Source of the DNA: Streptomyces lydicus
Lineage (GTDB): Bacteria > Actinomycetota > Actinomycetes > Streptomycetales > Streptomycetaceae
Length of the DNA stretch: 64,000 nucleotides
Direction of reading: 5' to 3'
Assembly (NCBI RefSeq): GCF_000717345.1
Contig: NZ_JNZA01000025.1
Location: 1 to 64,000, forward strand
The translations under genes were made by a program, and so were the position numbers. Numbering within the stretch: position 1 is the first letter of the stretch; every line of letters begins with the position of its first letter. The notes under the pieces were generated by a model. That model made no database searches and was not told the DNA's origin. It saw nothing but the letters and a program-made list of their open reading frames with translations. Shown here in pieces: positions 60,953-64,000 of this stretch.

Positions 60953-63900
60953 ATGGCGTTGCTGGATGCCGATGCGGACGTGGCACTGGTGCGCATCCGC
61001 GATCTGGCGGGTCGGACACGCGGCACGGGGTTCCTCGCGGACCACGACGGCACGGTCGTGACCAGCCACGAGGCGGTGGACGGGGCGGAGCGCCTCGTGT
61101 TGCAACCGATGGTGCAGTCCCCGGATGCGGGTGCCGGCGCCACCGCCTGGACGCGCCCCGTGGAGCCCGGGGCGATCACCCCGCTGCCCGAGACCGGGCT
61201 CGCCCTCGTACGGACCGACGCGTTGCGGCCGCACGGCCTGGTGCCGCTGCCGATCGCCGCGGGCCGCCCCGCCGCCGGCACCGCCGCGCGGCTGTGGGCG
61301 GGCGGCTGGCTGGACGGCACGGTCGTCGGACCGGGCCGCGACGTGACGTACACCGCGACGGACCGGGTCCACCTCCTCGACGAGACGCTCGAACTGGGCC
61401 TGTGCGCGGGCGGCCGGGAAGCGCTGCGGCTGGGCGGGCCGGCGGTCGGCGGGCCGGTGCTGGACGCGGGTACCGGCGTGGTGCTCGGCGTGCTCGGCAC
61501 CGCCCTGCACAGCGGGCGCCGGTCCGGCGGCCACGCCATCGGGCTGCGCGCGGTCGCCGAGGCCGCGCCCCGGAGCCCGCTCGCCGCGCTGCTGGAACGC
61601 AACGCGGCCACTGTCCCCGCCTACGGCAGCGAACTCAACCCGGCCGGCGCGCTGCGGCTGACCCTGCTCACGGCGGAGGCCGCCGGGCGGCTGCCGCGGG
61701 ACCCCGTACCCGTCGAACGACCCGAACTGACCGCGGAGTTCACCCGCTTCGCGGAGGACGAGGGCACGGCGCCGGTGCTGGGCCTGGTGGGGGACCCCGG
61801 GACGGGACGGAGCACGGAGCTGGCGCGGCTGACCGAGCGCCGCGCGACGGGCCCGCACCCGGCGCCGACCGTCCGGCTGTGCGGCGCCGAGCTGCGCGCC
61901 GACGACGACGGACTGCGCACCGCGGTCGGGCGGGTGCTGCGCTCGGCGGGCCTGACCCTCGCCGCGTCCGGCCGCACCGCCGGCGATCCCACGGACCTCA
62001 CCCCCGACGCGGTGGCCCGGCTCGCCGCCGCGGCCGGCCGCCCCCTGCTGGTGCTCCTGGACGCCCCCGAGGAGATGCCGCCGGAGCTGGCCCGGCCGGA
62101 GCGGCTGGCCGCCTGGACCGCCGCGACGGGCGACTGGCTGCGGACGGCGGGGGTGCGACTCGTCCTCGCCTGCCGCCCGGAGTACTGGGAGCGGACCGGC
62201 GCGCTCTTCCCGTCCGGTCTGCTGCACCGGCCGCAGCGCCCGCTGCCCGGCCTGCCCCCCTGCCTCGGGATCGGGGACCTCGCCCCGGAGGCGGCGGAGC
62301 GCGCCCGCGGACGCTACGGGCTCCCGCCCCGCGCGACCGCCCCCCAGGACGCCGGCCACCCGCTGGCGCTGCGGCTGCTCGCGGAGGTCCGGGAGGCGCT
62401 CGGCCAGGGCGACGCGGGCGGGCACGGCCCCCACGGGCCGGCCGCGGCCCCCGACCGCCACCAGATCTTCGACGCCTACCTGAGCCTGGCCTGTCTGCGC
62501 ATCGCCCGGCGGATCGCGGACGGGCACCGGCCCGCGCCGCGCGGCACCGCCGTGCGCCGCCTGGCCGCCCAGGTCGCCGGCCAGGTGCACGAGGCGGCCC
62601 GCCGCTGTCTGGGGACCGGCCCGGGCACGCTGGACCGCACCTCCTTCGAGGAGGTCTTCCCGCCCGGCGCCGGCTGGGCCGCCGCGGTGCTCGCCGAGGG
62701 GCTGCTGGTGCCGGCCGGCCCCGGATACCGCTTCGCGCACGAGGAGTTGGCGGAGTGGCTGCAGGGCGCACACGTCGACCTCGAGCTGCTGCCCGTCCCC
62801 GGAGGCCACCGCATCGGGCCGGCCGTCCAGGGGCTGCTGCTGCTCGCCCGGCGCGAGGGGAAGGTGCAACTGACCTTCCGGCTGGCCGAGTTGGTGCCGA
62901 TGGTCACCGCGCCCGCCGCCGGGCCGCCGGTCGCGCAGGCCGAGGACGGCCGCCGGTGGGCCGCCCAGCTGCTGGCCGGTGTGCTGCTGCGGGTCCCCGA
63001 CGCCGCGCCGTACACCGGCGTGCTGCGGCTGCTCGCCGACCGGATCACCGAACGGTCACTGCGGGCGGGTGGCTTCGCGCACACCGGGCTGGAGATGTTC
63101 GGGCCGTGGTTCTGGGAGCGGCTGGCGCTGGCCGACGAGGACCGGATGGACCTGTTGCGCCGCCTGCTGCCGTCCGACGGCCCGCCCGCCGCGGCGCGGC
63201 AGCCGGACCGCGCCGCACCGCCCCCCGGCCACCGCACCTTCGCCCAGCCGCCCCGGGTCCGCGTCCACCCGGCCCCGGGGGAGGGCACCCACGCGGCGGA
63301 CCCCCACGACGAGCCCACCGGGGAGGAGCCCGCCCACGGAGGAACCCCGGCCCGCCGCGACGGCACCGCGCCGCCCCCGGAACGCTTCCTGGACACCGCG
63401 GCCGGGCTGCTGCGGGCGGCTCCCGAGCGGATCCAGCCGCTGCTGTGCTCCTGGTTCGACGACATCCGTCCGCTGCAACGCCCCGCCGCCCCGACCACTG
63501 ATCCCGACCGGGCGGTACCTGCCGCTCCCCGTGAACTCACCGTCGCGTCCGCCGCACAGGCGCTGCTGCACACCCACCGCCGGCGGGCCCCCGACGCCCT
63601 CCTCGACGCCCTGGTGGCCGCCGTCCACCCCAAGGGCGACGAACTGCTGGAGGCCCTCGCGGAGGACGAGCCGGCGGCGGTCTGCCGCGCCGTCGACCGC
63701 TGGGCGCACGACGAGGACCCCCGTCGCCGCCTCGCCGCCGTCTCCTACGGGCTGCGGGTGGCCCCGTACGCCACCGGAGCGACCGACCGCGCGCTGGTGC
63801 GCCAAGCGGCCCTGCGTCTGCTCTCCCGGGCCGAGGACGAGGCCCACCACGGCTCCGCGCTCGCCCTGCTGATCGGCGATCCGGCCGCCCGTCCGCGCTT

Positions 63901-64000
63901 CCTGGACCGGGCGCTGGCACGCTTCGTCGCCGGAGACCCGCAGCTGCCGCCGACGGCCTTCGAGGGTGCCCTCACCGACGACCCGGGCCGGGTGCTGGCC
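60953..64000 (+). CDS. Trypsin-like pseudoprotease fused to a STAND-like P-loop NTPase (partial, runs off the window)
   Basis: Open from ATG 60953 to the window edge (1016 codons, no stop). The start has GGGGAGGA about eight bases upstream. Residues 1-205 resemble a trypsin/HtrA-type fold: GTGFLADHDGTVVTSHEAV keeps the His (His39), but the Asp position reads ETGLALV (Gly82) and the Ser position GPAVGGPVL (Val165 before GGP), so it should be catalytically dead. From about residue 255 a P-loop NTPase begins: VLGLVGDPGTGRST (Walker A with Arg285 in place of Lys), LLVLLDAPEE (Walker B, about 365-374) and LVLACRPEYW (sensor-like). A long helical, partly HEAT-like region with a Pro-rich linker (about 63200-63400) follows. 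It comes after the truB terminator and is probably its own unit. Function unknown; signalling, stress or defence are possibilities. Confidence 0.7.
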   Translation, partial: MALLDADADVALVRIRDLAGRTRGTGFLADHDGTVVTSHEAVDGAERLVLQPMVQSPDAGAGATAWTRPVEPGAITPLPETGLALVRTDALRPHGLVPLPIAAGRPAAGTAARLWAGGWLDGTVVGPGRDVTYTATDRVHLLDETLELGLCAGGREALRLGGPAVGGPVLDAGTGVVLGVLGTALHSGRRSGGHAIGLRAVAEAAPRSPLAALLERNAATVPAYGSELNPAGALRLTLLTAEAAGRLPRDPVPVERPELTAEFTRFAEDEGTAPVLGLVGDPGTGRSTELARLTERRATGPHPAPTVRLCGAELRADDDGLRTAVGRVLRSAGLTLAASGRTAGDPTDLTPDAVARLAAAAGRPLLVLLDAPEEMPPELARPERLAAWTAATGDWLRTAGVRLVLACRPEYWERTGALFPSGLLHRPQRPLPGLPPCLGIGDLAPEAAERARGRYGLPPRATAPQDAGHPLALRLLAEVREALGQGDAGGHGPHGPAAAPDRHQIFDAYLSLACLRIARRIADGHRPAPRGTAVRRLAAQVAGQVHEAARRCLGTGPGTLDRTSFEEVFPPGAGWAAAVLAEGLLVPAGPGYRFAHEELAEWLQGAHVDLELLPVPGGHRIGPAVQGLLLLARREGKVQLTFRLAELVPMVTAPAAGPPVAQAEDGRRWAAQLLAGVLLRVPDAAPYTGVLRLLADRITERSLRAGGFAHTGLEMFGPWFWERLALADEDRMDLLRRLLPSDGPPAAARQPDRAAPPPGHRTFAQPPRVRVHPAPGEGTHAADPHDEPTGEEPAHGGTPARRDGTAPPPERFLDTAAGLLRAAPERIQPLLCSWFDDIRPLQRPAAPTTDPDRAVPAAPRELTVASAAQALLHTHRRRAPDALLDALVAAVHPKGDELLEALAEDEPAAVCRAVDRWAHDEDPRRRLAAVSYGLRVAPYATGATDRALVRQAALRLLSRAEDEAHHGSALALLIGDPAARPRFLDRALARFVAGDPQLPPTAFEGALTDDPGRVLA

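Noticed and set aside
60857..63501. Long open frames on both strands overlapping the pseudoprotease gene (forward frame from 60862, reverse frame to 62869)
   Set aside because: Arg/Pro/Gly-rich, no motifs. The frame from ATG 60953 has a good ribosome binding site, clear domains and stays open to the window edge.

Overview
The window is high-GC actinobacterial DNA with the gene order and codon use of a Streptomyces chromosome core. The evidence is the run rpsB-tsf-pyrH-frr-cdsA-rlmN, then dxr-rseP-ispG-proS, then rimP-nusA-rnpM-infB-DUF503-rbfA-truB. Many starts are GTG, several genes look leaderless, and long GC-rich hairpin terminators separate transcription units. I see no rRNA, tRNA, insertion sequence, prophage or CRISPR array.

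Layout. 1-2018: a heptamer repeat, an M23 peptidase gene and an intergenic region with two perfect DnaA-box 9-mers. 2019-8064: translation and lipid housekeeping genes (rpsB, tsf, pyrH, frr, cdsA, rlmN). 8102-12202: a TPP riboswitch in front of a thiamine ABC importer (thiBPQ). 12246-18097: a DMT-family membrane protein, a MarR regulator with a LOG-like protein facing a Rid-family protein across an ATGCA-palindrome operator, a small tyrosine-phosphatase-like protein, and an ABC/permease pair.

18343-41379 is the main accessory block: polyamine and GABA catabolism. It holds a class III aminotransferase and its Lrp/AsnC regulator, three aldehyde dehydrogenases, two PotD-type binding lipoproteins, the PotABC importer, a PuuB-like FAD oxidase, GabT and a PucR regulator. 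Putrescine-type substrates would be imported by PotABCD, oxidised or transaminated to aldehydes, turned into GABA by the first two dehydrogenases, and passed to succinate by GabT and the third dehydrogenase. The ALDH-PotD pair occurs twice. Embedded in the block are an adenosine-deaminase-family enzyme (possibly for menaquinone synthesis by the futalosine route), a NADAR protein, a PAP2 phosphatase and an orphan VirD4-like membrane ATPase.

41921-53432: a large acyl-CoA dehydrogenase, MEP-pathway isoprenoid genes dxr and ispG around the site-2 protease gene rseP, two GNAT acetyltransferases, proS, and a small reverse-strand group (degenerate APH-like kinase, ferritin-like DUF4439 protein, lipoprotein). 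53584-60710: the nusA-infB transcription/translation operon. 60953 to the window end: an unfinished gene of more than 1016 codons joining a catalytically dead trypsin-like domain to a STAND-like P-loop NTPase. This is the most unusual protein here.
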